The notes under the pieces were generated by a model, which did not search any database, was not told the DNA's origin, and saw only the letters and a list, made by a program, of their open reading frames with translations. This document shows, in pieces, positions 21,710-32,394 of a stretch of 64,000 bases of DNA; the stretch's first letter is position 1, and every line of letters starts with the position of its first letter. This DNA is from Blepharisma japonicum (taxonomy: Eukaryota > Ciliophora > Heterotrichea > Heterotrichida > Blepharismidae), in assembly GCA_949751835.1 (NCBI GenBank), contig CATKHK010000086.1, forward strand, positions 1 through 64,000, written 5' to 3'. The position numbers were made by a program, and so were the translations under genes.

Positions 21710-22390
21710 ATGAAAAAGCTATACTTAAAATTTGGAAATGAAATCAGAAATATTGGCGAAGCCCCAAATGATTATGATAGCGTCATAGAAAAGTCAAAAA
21801 GCCTTTTTGGAGTAGAAAATCCAGCCTTCAAGTACAAAGACGAAAATGGACTCATTGTAACTATCTGTGATAAACCAGATTATGATGAATTCCTAAATCA
21901 AAGCATCAAACCCTTTCTTCTGGACGTATATGAATTCAGTTTGATACTTTCAGAAAGAAAATCCCACAAAATTAAAAATGCACAACAAAGCAGGCGCAAA
22001 ATTAAATCAAAGGAACCAAAACCAAAAAAAAGAAGAAGACTTACCAAGGCTTCCACGAGAAATGAAAATTCATATGAAAATGATATAAAAATTGAAGAAA
22101 AACTTGAGAGTGAAGCTGAAACCGATTCCCGCGAAAATGAGGAGGAAATATCCCAACAAGAGATTAGCGCAATTGCTTGCGAAATTTGTGGAAATACGGA
22201 CCAAGAAGAAAATATGCTTCTTTGTGACAAATGCAACTCTGGATGCCATACAAGTTGTGGCTCTTTGGCTAAAATTCCTGAAGGAGAGTGGTTCTGTGTG
22301 GATTGCAGAAAATCACTCCCTGATGTGAAGAAGAAAAAATTATTAGAAGAGCTTAGGCAATGCTCAGTGTATCGAAATCCTCTTAATTAA
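21710..22390 (+). CDS. PHD-finger protein
   Basis: The product is 226 residues. Residues 1-85 may form a PB1-like fold (MKKLYLKFGNEIRNI... FKYKDENGLIVTI). A basic segment RRKIKSKEPKPKKRRRL (about 95-113) is a likely nuclear signal. A complete C4HC3 PHD finger sits at about 158-203: CEICGNTDQEENMLLCDKC, then CHTSCG, then WFCVDC. PHD fingers usually read the histone H3 tail, so a chromatin role is likely. The finger's Trp is TGG. The PB1 call is tentative. Confidence 0.88.
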   Translation: MKKLYLKFGNEIRNIGEAPNDYDSVIEKSKSLFGVENPAFKYKDENGLIVTICDKPDYDEFLNQSIKPFLLDVYEFSLILSERKSHKIKNAQQSRRKIKSKEPKPKKRRRLTKASTRNENSYENDIKIEEKLESEAETDSRENEEEISQQEISAIACEICGNTDQEENMLLCDKCNSGCHTSCGSLAKIPEGEWFCVDCRKSLPDVKKKKLLEELRQCSVYRNPLN

Positions 22391-22656
22391 ATAATTAGCA
22401 AACTTTAATTATTAATGACATGAATTGCTTTAACTGCCTTATTCACAGTGTCTTTCATTAATTTTATTTGTGCGCATCTATAAAAAGATTTGACAATAAA
22501 GGATGACTATCTGTTACAAAATTTAAAAATTAAGCAATTCTTACACCAGAGTTGCAAAGTCCAATATATTTTGTATAAAAGATTAACCCAATAAATCAGA
22601 ATTTAATATCTTGATTCAAAATGCTCTATTTTATAATATGATATTAAGGATTAAAA

Positions 22657-23238
22657 TTAAAAAAATTCTGCAATCTCTCTTGCCATTCCTTTTGTCAGTC
22701 TTCCAAAGGGTTTGTTATTTTCTTTCAACTTCTGGTAAGCCCAGATGAATTTTCTTATTTCTTCTCCTTTTTTATCAGTAAAATATTTTTCTCGTAAATA
22801 ATTTTTAATTTCAATGACTTTCGCCAATGACTGTCGAGGATTTCCTCGTATATCAGGAAATATTTTTGTTTTTATCATTTTGCAGCAGTAGTCATATGGA
22901 GTTTTGTGGTAATATAATGTTGGAACATGAATATCAGCTCCTTTTTCCCACAATCATTTTACTACGTTTATATGTCCACCACTTACTGCCATATGAATGG
23001 GAGCTTCCCCATCTTCATTATGCAAATTAATATCTAGATGGAAGTTATCATAAATATAGTTTATCATCGTCATTTTGCCGAGATAACAAGCTAAATGAAA
23101 AATATTACTTCCTAGCTTATCGATTGGAGTTTCTGGCCTATGATTTTGCTTTTGCATTAATAGAAGCAGAAGTCTGATGTCCTCTTTTTCAATTGCTGAT
23201 ATGATCCGAAACTTTTTACCAAAACGCCCTGTAGCCAT
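22657..23238 (-). CDS. Small ankyrin-repeat protein
   Basis: The product is 193 residues. Ankyrin repeats lie at about 10-125: KLGSNIFHLACYLGKMTMIN, then GEAPIHMAVSGGHINVVKW, then a weaker third repeat with KTPYDYC. The Trp after INVVK is TGA. The C-terminal 60 residues are helical and basic without a known domain. It is likely a protein-protein adaptor; the partner is unknown. It ends in TAA. Confidence 0.8.
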
Positions 23239-23421
23239 TTTGAATCAATATTATTAAGTTATACTAAAGAAAGCTTGAGTAAAAACCTTTAAAAAATTAA
23301 ATCAGAATTAGTAAGCATATTTAATGCTTCATTTTTTGGGTAAATAGTTTTATCAATCGATTTTTTTTATTTAATAGATCAAATTTTATTATTCAAATAG
23401 ATGTAATTTAAATAAATTAAT

Positions 23422-24399
23422 ATGCTAAAGTTTCTTCCTCATGTATGCATATGTCAAACCTGCGGCCGAAAGCTACTTCAAACTAACGCAGCTGTCCAAA
23501 CTGACCCTATCATAGACTTTTCAAGCCAAATCGATAGCGCTGAAAGGTTCCGAAAGCCAGGAGCGCCTTTTCGAAATGACCCAGAAGAAAGCAAATACCT
23601 TATGGTTAAGCTTAAGCGCCTGACTGGAGATATAAGTCAAGAAATGGATGTAGAATCCATCGTTGACATCAACGAAGAGCTCAGTATCAACCCAGAAAAA
23701 TCTTTCAAGTTGGGATTGAATTTTGAATTTGAAGACACAGGGAATATCCCAGAAATTTCCAATGTAAGCCTACCTGAAGACTCTTCGATGAATTTGCTGA
23801 AAGAGCTTGAACAAATTGTTGAAAAATCCACAATTCATAGAAAGTTTCCAAGTTCTGCATCAACTGAGAAGTTCAATTATTCCCCAAAGGAAAGCTTTGG
23901 GTTAACTCCTCAAGAATCAAGAAAACCAGTAAACATAACTGAAATGAGACCTTTTCATTTGACTAAAAATGACAAGTTCAGTGCTAAAAATTTATTAAAT
24001 AATTCTAAGAGAGAACCTATAAAGCCTCCAATCAGCAACGAAAGTCAGCATGTCAAAGAGAACAAAATTGAGTTAGATTCTGTAGATATTGAAAATATCA
24101 GTGGGATTGAAAAAGAATCGCTTAATATCAGTGTAGAAGTAGAAGAAAGTAGCCGACTTTCAGGAACTTATTCAATTTTATTGAACAAGCATAAACAAAT
24201 AGATCCTCATGGCAAAAGCGCTTTTAAACAGCTGATTCAGATGGAGAAAAACTCTCTGAAGGAGCAATTCTCAGAAAAGAAGTGTAGCTTCAGTAAGAGC
24301 AAGCGCTATAAAGGAGAAGACAGCTTAAACCTTAGCCACAATATCAGTAAAGTCACAACTTTCGCTGACAGCTATGAAAATAAGAGTGGCCTTATATAA
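23422..24399 (+). CDS. Unknown acidic protein
   Basis: The product is 325 residues with no family recognised. The N-terminus has a Cys cluster (CICQTCGRKL, about 9-18) that could bind metal. The rest is Ser/Glu/Lys-rich and probably disordered, with scattered short ESSR/ESLNIS patches. No TGA codon occurs. It lies 28 nt upstream of LYRM7 on the same strand. Confidence 0.65.
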   Translation: MLKFLPHVCICQTCGRKLLQTNAAVQTDPIIDFSSQIDSAERFRKPGAPFRNDPEESKYLMVKLKRLTGDISQEMDVESIVDINEELSINPEKSFKLGLNFEFEDTGNIPEISNVSLPEDSSMNLLKELEQIVEKSTIHRKFPSSASTEKFNYSPKESFGLTPQESRKPVNITEMRPFHLTKNDKFSAKNLLNNSKREPIKPPISNESQHVKENKIELDSVDIENISGIEKESLNISVEVEESSRLSGTYSILLNKHKQIDPHGKSAFKQLIQMEKNSLKEQFSEKKCSFSKSKRYKGEDSLNLSHNISKVTTFADSYENKSGLI

Positions 24400-24427
24400 A
24401 CAATATTTTAATTAGAATGTATTATAA

Positions 24428-24784
24428 ATGGCAATAGTCGGCCTTAATCCAACTCTTGCGCTATATAGGCGAACAGTGATTGCCTTGAAAAACAAATTTC
24501 GAGGCGACAACAGGACTTATAAACAATTCAAGAATTCGTTAAAAGCGCAGATTTTGCAACGAAAAAATGAGACTGATCAAATAAAGATTTCACAATTTGT
24601 ATTCGAGTTCGACATTGCAAGAGAGTGGATCACTGCTGAAGTGGTAAGGGCTGATTTAAAAGACGATGGCCAGTATAAGCTCAAAATCAACAAAAACCAG
24701 CTTCAAAGTGTCAATCTAAAACCAGTCAGGCATCCAGAGTATTTTGAATTTGCTCTGCCTCAAAATTTAATATATAAGAGTTAG
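24428..24784 (+). CDS. LYRM7: LYR-motif protein, LYRM7/Mzm1-like complex III assembly factor
   Basis: The product is 118 residues. The LYR tripeptide in LALYRRTVIALKNKFRGD is followed by the typical FKNSLKAQILQRKNETD and KISQFVFEFDIAREWITAEVV helices, closest to Mzm1/LYRM7. That protein chaperones the Rieske Fe-S subunit in the mitochondrial matrix before its insertion into complex III. Other LYR proteins are possible, but the K-NETD segment favours LYRM7. It ends in TAG, one of only two such stops here. Confidence 0.8.
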   Translation: MAIVGLNPTLALYRRTVIALKNKFRGDNRTYKQFKNSLKAQILQRKNETDQIKISQFVFEFDIAREWITAEVVRADLKDDGQYKLKINKNQLQSVNLKPVRHPEYFEFALPQNLIYKS

Positions 24785-24806
24785 TTATGACTATTTTGTG
24801 TAAAAT

Positions 24807-26753
24807 TTATCTTTCGTTATACTCATCAGCATCAGCAAAAACGCTTCTCTTCATCTTCTTTCTGCCTGCACTTCCATCTTCGATTTCTTCTTCTCCAAAG
24901 TCTCCTTCATCTCCCATATCTAAATCTGCAAAGTCCATAACATCGGAATCATTTTCTCCGATCATGTCTTCGTCCATGTCCTCTTCTTCTTCAGGTTCAT
25001 CTTTTTTCATGTTGAAGTATTTGTGGAAGAACTTTTCTTCTTCTCTCACTTCGTTTTCATCTTTTAGCTTGAAATTCTTGGAGTTGACTGTTTCTTCAAC
25101 TAAGCTCATTCTGACTTTCTTTCCTTGCAGCTTGCTGATTATGCTAGTTTTCGGGTTTCTGTAGGCAAAACGATCAAGGAAGTTGATTAATGAGAAATCA
25201 AGGAGTGGGTCACCTTCGTATTCAATAGGCTCGTTGTTTAAAATTTTTTGTGCCCATTTTGAAATTGTTGGGTGGAGATTTTTAGTTAGCTGCTTTAGCT
25301 CATAAAAGTTTGCATATTCAGCACCAGAGTACTTTGGCTCTCTTTTTATAGGGTCATAGCCTGACAGAGAAGGCTTTTCATTGTTTTCTTTTTCGTCTTT
25401 GTCCTCCTCTTCTTCCACTTTTTCTTCTTCATCAGAGTCGGGGGCATCTTCATATTTTTCTTCTTCATCCTGCACAATAGCTTCTTGCACCATTGTATAA
25501 GTTCCTGGATGAATCTTCATGACTTCATACGTTAGTAAAAGTGTACCCAAAATGAATGGGGAGTCAGCAATTAAGCAGCACTGCATTAATCTCTTTAAAA
25601 AAGCTTTAACCCTTGTAAGGTTAAAATCTTCTTTTAGACTCATCATTATTGTGTTAAACAGGAGAGTCAAAGATTTGTAGTTAATTGAGCGTAGCCTTGG
25701 ATGGGGCAAAATATGTTCGTAAAGAGCACGATAATATCTGTCTGAAATAGCACCTTGGGTAAGCTCCATTTGAAAGACAAACCTTAAAGATTCAATTTGG
25801 ATGTTGATATTCTCTTGATGGTGGGTCAAACTGTAAAGCTCATCAATTTCAGCTTTGAAGAAATCTTGATAAACTGCACCTTTAGCACTGTGCAAGGGAA
25901 AGGTTTTATTCAATGTCTTCAACAGCAATGCAATGGCTTTATTTCCTTGCTGCCTTGCTTCTTTTACAAGGGTGGTAAATAATTTTAATAAGGTTTGGAT
26001 GATTATTTTCACTGCTTCTTGCTCCCCTGGTTTTAGCTTGATTGAGTTAATCAGAACAATAGAGTAAAATTTTGCATTTGCACTTTGATTTTTTCTAAAT
26101 ACGAAGTGAGAAATTGCCTTTAGAACTGGAACTAATAAGAATCTCCTTCTTCTTACTATACTGTTGCACTCGAGAACTACACAGGTAGGAATAGCATTGT
26201 TTGGATCTCCAAGCTTATTAATGATTTCTTCGATAAGTCTATCTCTTAGCTCTTCTTTCATAATCACCAATTCACTCATAGTTCTTATCATGTGCTTATG
26301 GTAATGCTCTACAGTGCTGCTTTGTTTCAAAATTTCAATAAATTCTCTGTATTTCTCAATTATTTTTTCTTGTACAACATCTTTTTTCTTTTCTTCCTCT
26401 TTCTTTTTCTGTTTTCCCTTTCCATTTTCTTTCTCGCTCTCTTCATTTTCAGCAGGTTTTCTTGGCTTTCTCAATTTTTCTATGAAAAGTTCTTTTAGAC
26501 CATCAACTGCAGCCTCACTGTGATGCCTACTTTTCTTTTTAGCCATATCAAGCAAAATTCCGATCGAATTAAAGTCGCAAAATTTATCAGGCCTGTAAGT
26601 GATTTCGATCTTCCTGATTATTGCTGAAATTTTGTCGTAAAGTGTCCCTTTATTCTGTAAATCGTTGAGCATCTTGTATTCCTTGTCATTTTTCAAAAAC
26701 TTTGGCTCTCCTTCAGGTTTGATGTCTTGTGTGGCTCTAGGACGCTTTGCCAT
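24807..26753 (-). CDS. CEBPZ: Noc1/Mak21/CEBPZ ribosome biogenesis factor
   Basis: The product is 648 residues, shorter than the roughly 1,000 of yeast and animals. The CBF/Mak21 domain is clear at about 180-420 (VLECNSIVRRRRFLLVPVLK, INYKSLTLLFNTIM). The C-terminal signature is YELKQLTKNLHPTISKWA, then EYEGDPLLDFSLINFLDRFA and YRNPK. Two acidic stretches flank it. Noc1 with Noc2 escorts pre-60S particles in the nucleolus. Its stop lies 22 nt from the convergent LYRM7 stop. It uses only TGG for Trp. Confidence 0.93.
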   Translation of the reverse strand: MAKRPRATQDIKPEGEPKFLKNDKEYKMLNDLQNKGTLYDKISAIIRKIEITYRPDKFCDFNSIGILLDMAKKKSRHHSEAAVDGLKELFIEKLRKPRKPAENEESEKENGKGKQKKKEEEKKKDVVQEKIIEKYREFIEILKQSSTVEHYHKHMIRTMSELVIMKEELRDRLIEEIINKLGDPNNAIPTCVVLECNSIVRRRRFLLVPVLKAISHFVFRKNQSANAKFYSIVLINSIKLKPGEQEAVKIIIQTLLKLFTTLVKEARQQGNKAIALLLKTLNKTFPLHSAKGAVYQDFFKAEIDELYSLTHHQENINIQIESLRFVFQMELTQGAISDRYYRALYEHILPHPRLRSINYKSLTLLFNTIMMSLKEDFNLTRVKAFLKRLMQCCLIADSPFILGTLLLTYEVMKIHPGTYTMVQEAIVQDEEEKYEDAPDSDEEEKVEEEEDKDEKENNEKPSLSGYDPIKREPKYSGAEYANFYELKQLTKNLHPTISKWAQKILNNEPIEYEGDPLLDFSLINFLDRFAYRNPKTSIISKLQGKKVRMSLVEETVNSKNFKLKDENEVREEEKFFHKYFNMKKDEPEEEEDMDEDMIGENDSDVMDFADLDMGDEGDFGEEEIEDGSAGRKKMKRSVFADADEYNER

Positions 26754-27145
26754 CTTTTATTATGGTATCTTAAGATAAAAGACTTATTTTAGGAAAATTA
26801 AAGAGTGTATGAAGAAAAGAAAGGATTTCGTAGATAAGCTGCTATTTATAAAAGGAGAAAATTAATGAAATTTAAATAAAGCATTAAATATAATAATGCC
26901 AAATAATAGGTTTCTAATACTCCTAATATCAGCTAGCACAATTCATATAGCTTTGAATAAGCAAACTTTCAATTAATAAAAAACTTAAAAAAATGAAACT
27001 GAATACTCATTCTTTATATAATGGCTTTACAAGCTCAATCGCATAAATAAACCCCAAACTATGAGTTTAGCATCTTCCATCTTAACTTCAATTATATTTT
27101 TACTTTCTTGCAAGGCCATCATATATTGTAAATCAAAATTTAATA
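26754..27145. other. Divergent AT-rich intergenic region
   Basis: This is a promoter region between CEBPZ and the large coiled-coil gene. A 39-codon frame overlapping the next start is not supported. Confidence 0.5.
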
Positions 27146-30100
27146 ATGGAAATAAGCGACGAACTCTATTTTTGACTTAAAGAAGCAAATGTGCTATTAG
27201 CAGACAATCACTCACAAACTGAGAATGGAAAATTCATGCTGGACCAAGAAACATCCCGAGCATTAGAAAATGGCCTAAATTTCACTTCACTCATAAAGCG
27301 TCTCAACCAAATTCAAAATAAATTAGAGAGACTCACAACGCCGATGCCAGAAATAAACTCGTTGAAGCAAGTGACTAACGCATCCACGAAACTCTACAAT
27401 TGGAAAGTTTTATGCCAAGCTTTAGAAATGCTGAAAGTAACTGTTGATCCGGATACTAGGGCTCTTATAGTAGCTGGGGACAGAGATATGGTCGTTGAGG
27501 TATTACAACAAATTTACGATGCAGAAAGCAAGGCAAAGGCGCAGGTTTTTGAGGAAATTGATGCTCCCAGGATGGGATCTGCAGGAGGAGATAAGCAAAA
27601 TGAAGAAAAAAAAGTAGATGAATTGGTATTGGATCAGTCAATGCATGAGATTGATGAAGCAAAAATGAATGAAAGTGCAAGATTTAAGCGAGAAAGCTTG
27701 AAAAATAGCTTTGACTCAAAAAAAAGTGAAAAAGTTATCAGAAGTAGTGTGCGATCTTCAACCAAAAACAGCCAATCTATGAAAAGAGATGAAAAATTAC
27801 CTGATATTAAAAATAGTAGAGCTGAAAACAAAGCTCCAAAGCCGAAAAAAGCTCGTGCAGGGCCAGATGGAGCCCTTTTTATTGAATCTATAGATGCAGA
27901 AAGAGCTTTAGATAAAAGTGAAACTTGTTTGGAATTTTTATTGACATCTTTCTGTAAACATTTTCAACTTAAACCGAAGCAGGCAGCAGGTTTACTTACA
28001 CAAGGAGGAAAGTACTTAGCTCATGTGATAGCTAAAGGACTAAGAGGGAAGCACAATCCAATAGTCACATGGTACCAGTCAATTTATGCAAACATTAGGC
28101 ATTTAGTAAAATTAATAGCCCAAGAAGAAGCAAATGGATCGATCAACTTGATTCTGTCCTCGCTCAAATCAGGTTTCATTTCTAAGCATATCGAAACTGC
28201 TCTATGATGCTGTAGGCTATTTGCTAAGCTGGGCTCTGATTTTTTGGAATATGACATGCTGCCTGCTGCTTGAGACTGGTTTGTATCAGACGGTGGAGGG
28301 ATAGAAGGCTGCTTATTAGCTTGCAAAAGATATGGGCCTGACATAAAATCTCAAGTGGTATCAGTATTTGTACAATTTGCAAGAAACCACTTTTTGGAGC
28401 TTTTTTCCTTACAGCTGAGAAGTCAAATTCCTGAGAGTATCCACTATTTGACTACAATGAACGAATTTCTGCCTTCTCTTTGTGAAATTAGAGCAGCCAA
28501 ACAAGAAATTGTAACCGCTGGCATCGTTGACTTTTGGATGGAGTTTGGGCTAAGAGAAGCAGACGCTGACAACCGCAGGCCCCCAGATGTCAGACTTGCG
28601 GCTTTGAATTTTGTGTGTGATATATGAATTTATCTCCCTACTACTATAGAGCTCCATGAAGAATTTGCAAGCTCAATTCTTACTTCTATCAAGCGTGGAG
28701 CTCGTGATAAGTATAGAATCCTTAAGTTTGGATGTTTAGGAAAGCTTTTCCATTTATTAGATGCGTTCACAGCTGAGCGAAATCCATATGCTCCTATCAT
28801 ATATAAAACACTTACATTCTCATTGGTCGAAAATTATGATGATCCACTTGTGAGAGAATTTATATTGACCAACTTTATATCAACTTTTGTAAATGTTCAA
28901 AGTATTCCTGTAGGAATTGTGGTTGAGCCTTTAGTTAAGCAACTGCAAGTGTCCCCTGATCTTTCGTTCAATACTGTGGATTTTGACTTTCTCATCACTA
29001 TTGCTAAGCATCCAAGACTGACTGTAAAGCATGCAATCCAAGTCATGGATATTTTAGGAAAAATTTATATTAATGAGCCTCTTTTTTCAAAATCCGCAGC
29101 GATACCTTTCATGCTTGCAGCATCCAGATTCATTGATAACACCCCTGTACAAGAGTATTTGTTTAGGTTCACCAAATTTGGAATGAAGCTTGTCTCGAGA
29201 GTAGCCAAGAAAAAGCCGAAGCAGAAGCCAAAAGAGAAAAAAGAGGAAGATAAAGAAGAAACAAAAGAGAGCGAAGAAGTTGTTGATAAGGATCTGAAAT
29301 CAATCCAACAGAAAAATGCGATGCTTGATATGATACAAAGAGTAATAAAATTGAGAAATGATAGCCTAAATGACAGAATCAAACAAGAAATGCTCGAAAC
29401 CAATAAAGAAATCAAAACACAGACTGGAGAAAATAGCAAGGGGATACTGGCAGTTTTAAGACTACTAGGAGAGCCAGATGCATTAGTTGATAATTTCGAT
29501 TTCCAAGAAAAGCAAAAGGCAGAAGAAGAGCAAGCAAAAGTTTCAGACCAAGCTGCAGAACAAGAAGTCGCAGAAAAGCCTGTGGAGCCAAGAAGGAAAA
29601 GAAATAAAGAAAAGCCGATGCAGAGATACAGGTCAAACTCTTCATTTACATCAGAAACTTCTATTCAGCCTAGAGGGAGAGTTATGTACGACATTGAAAA
29701 AGTCAGGCAGCTAAGAATTGAAAAAGAAGTAGAAAGACGAGTCCAAGAAGAAAAAGAAAAACTTAAATTAGCTAAAAGAAAAAGAGCCCTCAAACGGCAA
29801 GTTGAGAAAAGAAGAATAGAGCTTGGTGTCGCTAGTAAGGTTCCTCAAGAAGCTGAAGTAATTACAGAAGTGTCAAAAGTTGAAGAAAGCAGCAATGTTT
29901 TAAGAGATTTGACATTAGATGAGCAAGAAAATATCAATATCATCCTAAAAAGGTATGCTAGAGTACTTAAGCTGCTGTTCAGGAAATACTCAAGTACTGG
30001 TTATACCAAAAAAAAGGTGGGGAAAGAAACATTTGATACTGCTGCAGAAAAAAGTACCAGCCTATATGAAGGGGAATTTTATAAGCTTATGAAAGAGCAA

Positions 30101-31624
30101 GGAGTCACATCGTCTATGATGAGCTTAGATGAGTTTGGGCTTCTAATGAAAACTTATTGCCACAATAGGCAAAGGAAAAGTGAGATTAAGGTGGATTTCA
30201 ATGAGTACCAAGAACTCATAGTCCAAGCTGCACTTTTTATTTATTCAAGACCTCCTAAAGATTTAAGTCATTACGCTCCAGTTGTATCAGTAAAAACTCT
30301 TTTTGACCATTTTAGAAGGTCAAGTTCAGATAAAGGCGTTTCTACTCGATTTTATGATGAGCCAGACCCAGGTGTAGGAGATAGAGACGTTATTAAAAGA
30401 CTCAATGTTCTTCTGCAAAAAGACCCAAATACACCATTGCCTGATGGCTACAAAAGAGTGACTGAAAAAGATGTCGATATTGTATATGAGGTCCCTGAAG
30501 CATTACAGCTGCCTGAAAGCAAAAATGTTGTATTAGGATTGATGGATGATTTAATAAGTGGGCTTTTTGGAACACACATTTTGGAGCCTCAAATAAAATA
30601 TAAAACAGTTGTAAGAGCAAAAGGGGTTTTAGCTAGACCTCAGCTATATCCTGTAGAAGATAACACAAGTATGATAACAAGCTCTAAAGCAAATCTTTCA
30701 TATATGGGGATGTCATCATTTAAAGCAGCCTACCAATCCCCAGCTCTGCCTTTTGAGTTGGTACTTACTCCAGGAATTAAATATGAAGTCGCAAGGCTGT
30801 CAGGCAGATACCCAAATGATATAATTAATGAATGCGCCAAACTCCTCGATGATTTGATATATACAACTGATCTTGGTGCCTTTCAGCTTGTAAGCAGAAA
30901 TGAGAAGGCAAAAATTAAAAACACAGCAATGATGCAAAAAGAAGTAGCGATTCAACAAAAAGAAATGGAATCTAAGGAGAGGGAACGCAAAAGACGCCTG
31001 AGGAAACAAATAATTGAAGAGAAGCTGCTAAAAGCAAAAGAGGAAAAAGAGAAGAAGCAAAAAGAGGAAGAAGAAAAGAAAAAGCAAGAAGAAGAGCAAA
31101 AAGCATTAAGAAGACAAAAACAAAGGGCAAAAAGAGAGTTGGAAAAAAGCAGGAGAGAAGCTGAGATAAATGACTGAAAGAAAAAGAGAAATGAATTGAG
31201 CCAGCAGAGAAAAGAAGAAGAAACTAAGAAAAAACAAGAAGAGGAGCTTATGTCGAAAAAGAAAAGAGAAGCTATATTATCTGAAAAAAGAATGGAAGAA
31301 ATAAAGCATTGGAAAATTAAAAAAGAAGAAGAAAATAAAAAGAAGGAAGAAGAAGAAAATAAGCTTAAAGAACAAGAAGAAGAAAAAAAGCGAAAGCAAA
31401 GAGAAAAGTTCCTCAAAAAAGAGAAAGAAAAACTTGAAAATAATCTTAAGGAACAGTTAAGCAAAAAAGAAACAATGGCTAAGCAAGAAGAAGAAAAAAA
31501 GCGGCAAGAAGAAGCCAAAATGGCAGAAAAAAGGAAAAAGCTAACAGAAAGACTGCTAAAAAACAAATCAAAAAGAGAGCAAGAAAAAAAGCGGCCAAAA
31601 GACGAGTCCGCGAGCGAAAATTAA
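27146..31624 (+). CDS. Large CH-like/helical-repeat/coiled-coil protein, probably ciliary
   Basis: The product is 1,492 residues. The N-terminus (about 1-130) resembles a calponin-homology-like fold: MEISDELYFWLKEAN, LYNWKVLCQALEML, and GDRDMVVEVLQQIYD. Residues about 240-640 look like ARM/HEAT-type helical repeats. Two long charged coiled coils follow, the last running to the C-terminus. At least five TGA codons are Trp, including that of ELYFWLKEAN at 27176. The start is the ATG at 27146, because an in-frame TGA hides it under the standard code. The neighbour is CFAP119-like, so a central-pair role (SPEF2/CPC1-like) is possible but unproven. Confidence 0.75.
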
Positions 31625-31636
31625 TAATTATAAAAT

Positions 31637-32383
31637 ATGTCTGAAACTCCTTTTTTTGTATTTAAAATAGTTTCTAAAACTCAAACTGAAGACTTAACTA
31701 GCACTTCAGACATAATCAAGCTACGAGGAATCATAAAACATTTTTTCAAGCTCAATTCAACAGATGAAAAAAACGAAATTTTAATTGATTTCTATCTAAA
31801 CTGCTTAAGATTTTGCACATCTCACAGCTACTCATTAGAGAAAACTTCCTGTCTTCTTGGAATTTTTGACTCTCTACTCAATGAGTTTTTAAATCTCCGC
31901 AGCACTGAAGCAGTTTTATTGTGCCATCTTAAACAAATTCTTTCTCAGCATTCCATCCAGAGGCCTCCCTACAGTATTGAAGTATTTTCTCAACACGAAA
32001 TAAAATCAATCATCGATTTTTATCACGATTCTTTCTTGCGGCATTATAGTCTTTATGAATTTGCATATAGCAACCAGACAGACATGATGCTTAGCAGCAA
32101 AACCGAATTCAATGGAAGATTTCCTATAGCTCTTAACCTAGAAGAAGGCAAAGAAATCGATCCTCATTCCCTTTCATTTTTAAGTTCTTATATAAAAGCT
32201 CATGAGGATGTAGAAATAGCGAAAGAGGAAACAAAAGTCATTGAAGAAGAATGTGAAGAAATCACTGATCAAGTTGGCTACAGACTTGCTCAAGAAATGA
32301 AGAATTTCCAGGCAGAATTCCAAGAAAAGCTGAAAAAACAAGACGAAGAAATTTTTGCAAGGGTTGATATGCTTAAAAAATAG
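31637..32383 (+). CDS. CFAP119/CCDC189-like ciliary protein
   Basis: The product is 248 residues. The helical N-terminal domain (IIKHFFKLNSTDEKNEILI, FYLNCLRFCTSHSYSLEKTS) resembles CFAP119/CCDC189, a central-apparatus protein linked to SPEF2 in other ciliates and algae. A coiled coil ends the protein. The call comes from pattern memory, so the family is probable rather than certain. It begins 12 nt after the stop of the large coiled-coil gene, and Sec24 begins 11 nt after its own TAG stop. Confidence 0.55.
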   Translation: MSETPFFVFKIVSKTQTEDLTSTSDIIKLRGIIKHFFKLNSTDEKNEILIDFYLNCLRFCTSHSYSLEKTSCLLGIFDSLLNEFLNLRSTEAVLLCHLKQILSQHSIQRPPYSIEVFSQHEIKSIIDFYHDSFLRHYSLYEFAYSNQTDMMLSSKTEFNGRFPIALNLEEGKEIDPHSLSFLSSYIKAHEDVEIAKEETKVIEEECEEITDQVGYRLAQEMKNFQAEFQEKLKKQDEEIFARVDMLKK

Positions 32384-32394
32384 TTTATTTAATA

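Noticed and set aside
30952-31566. 204-codon Ser/Phe-rich frame on the minus strand
   Set aside because: It is the antisense of the long Glu/Lys coiled coil of the 27146-31624 gene.
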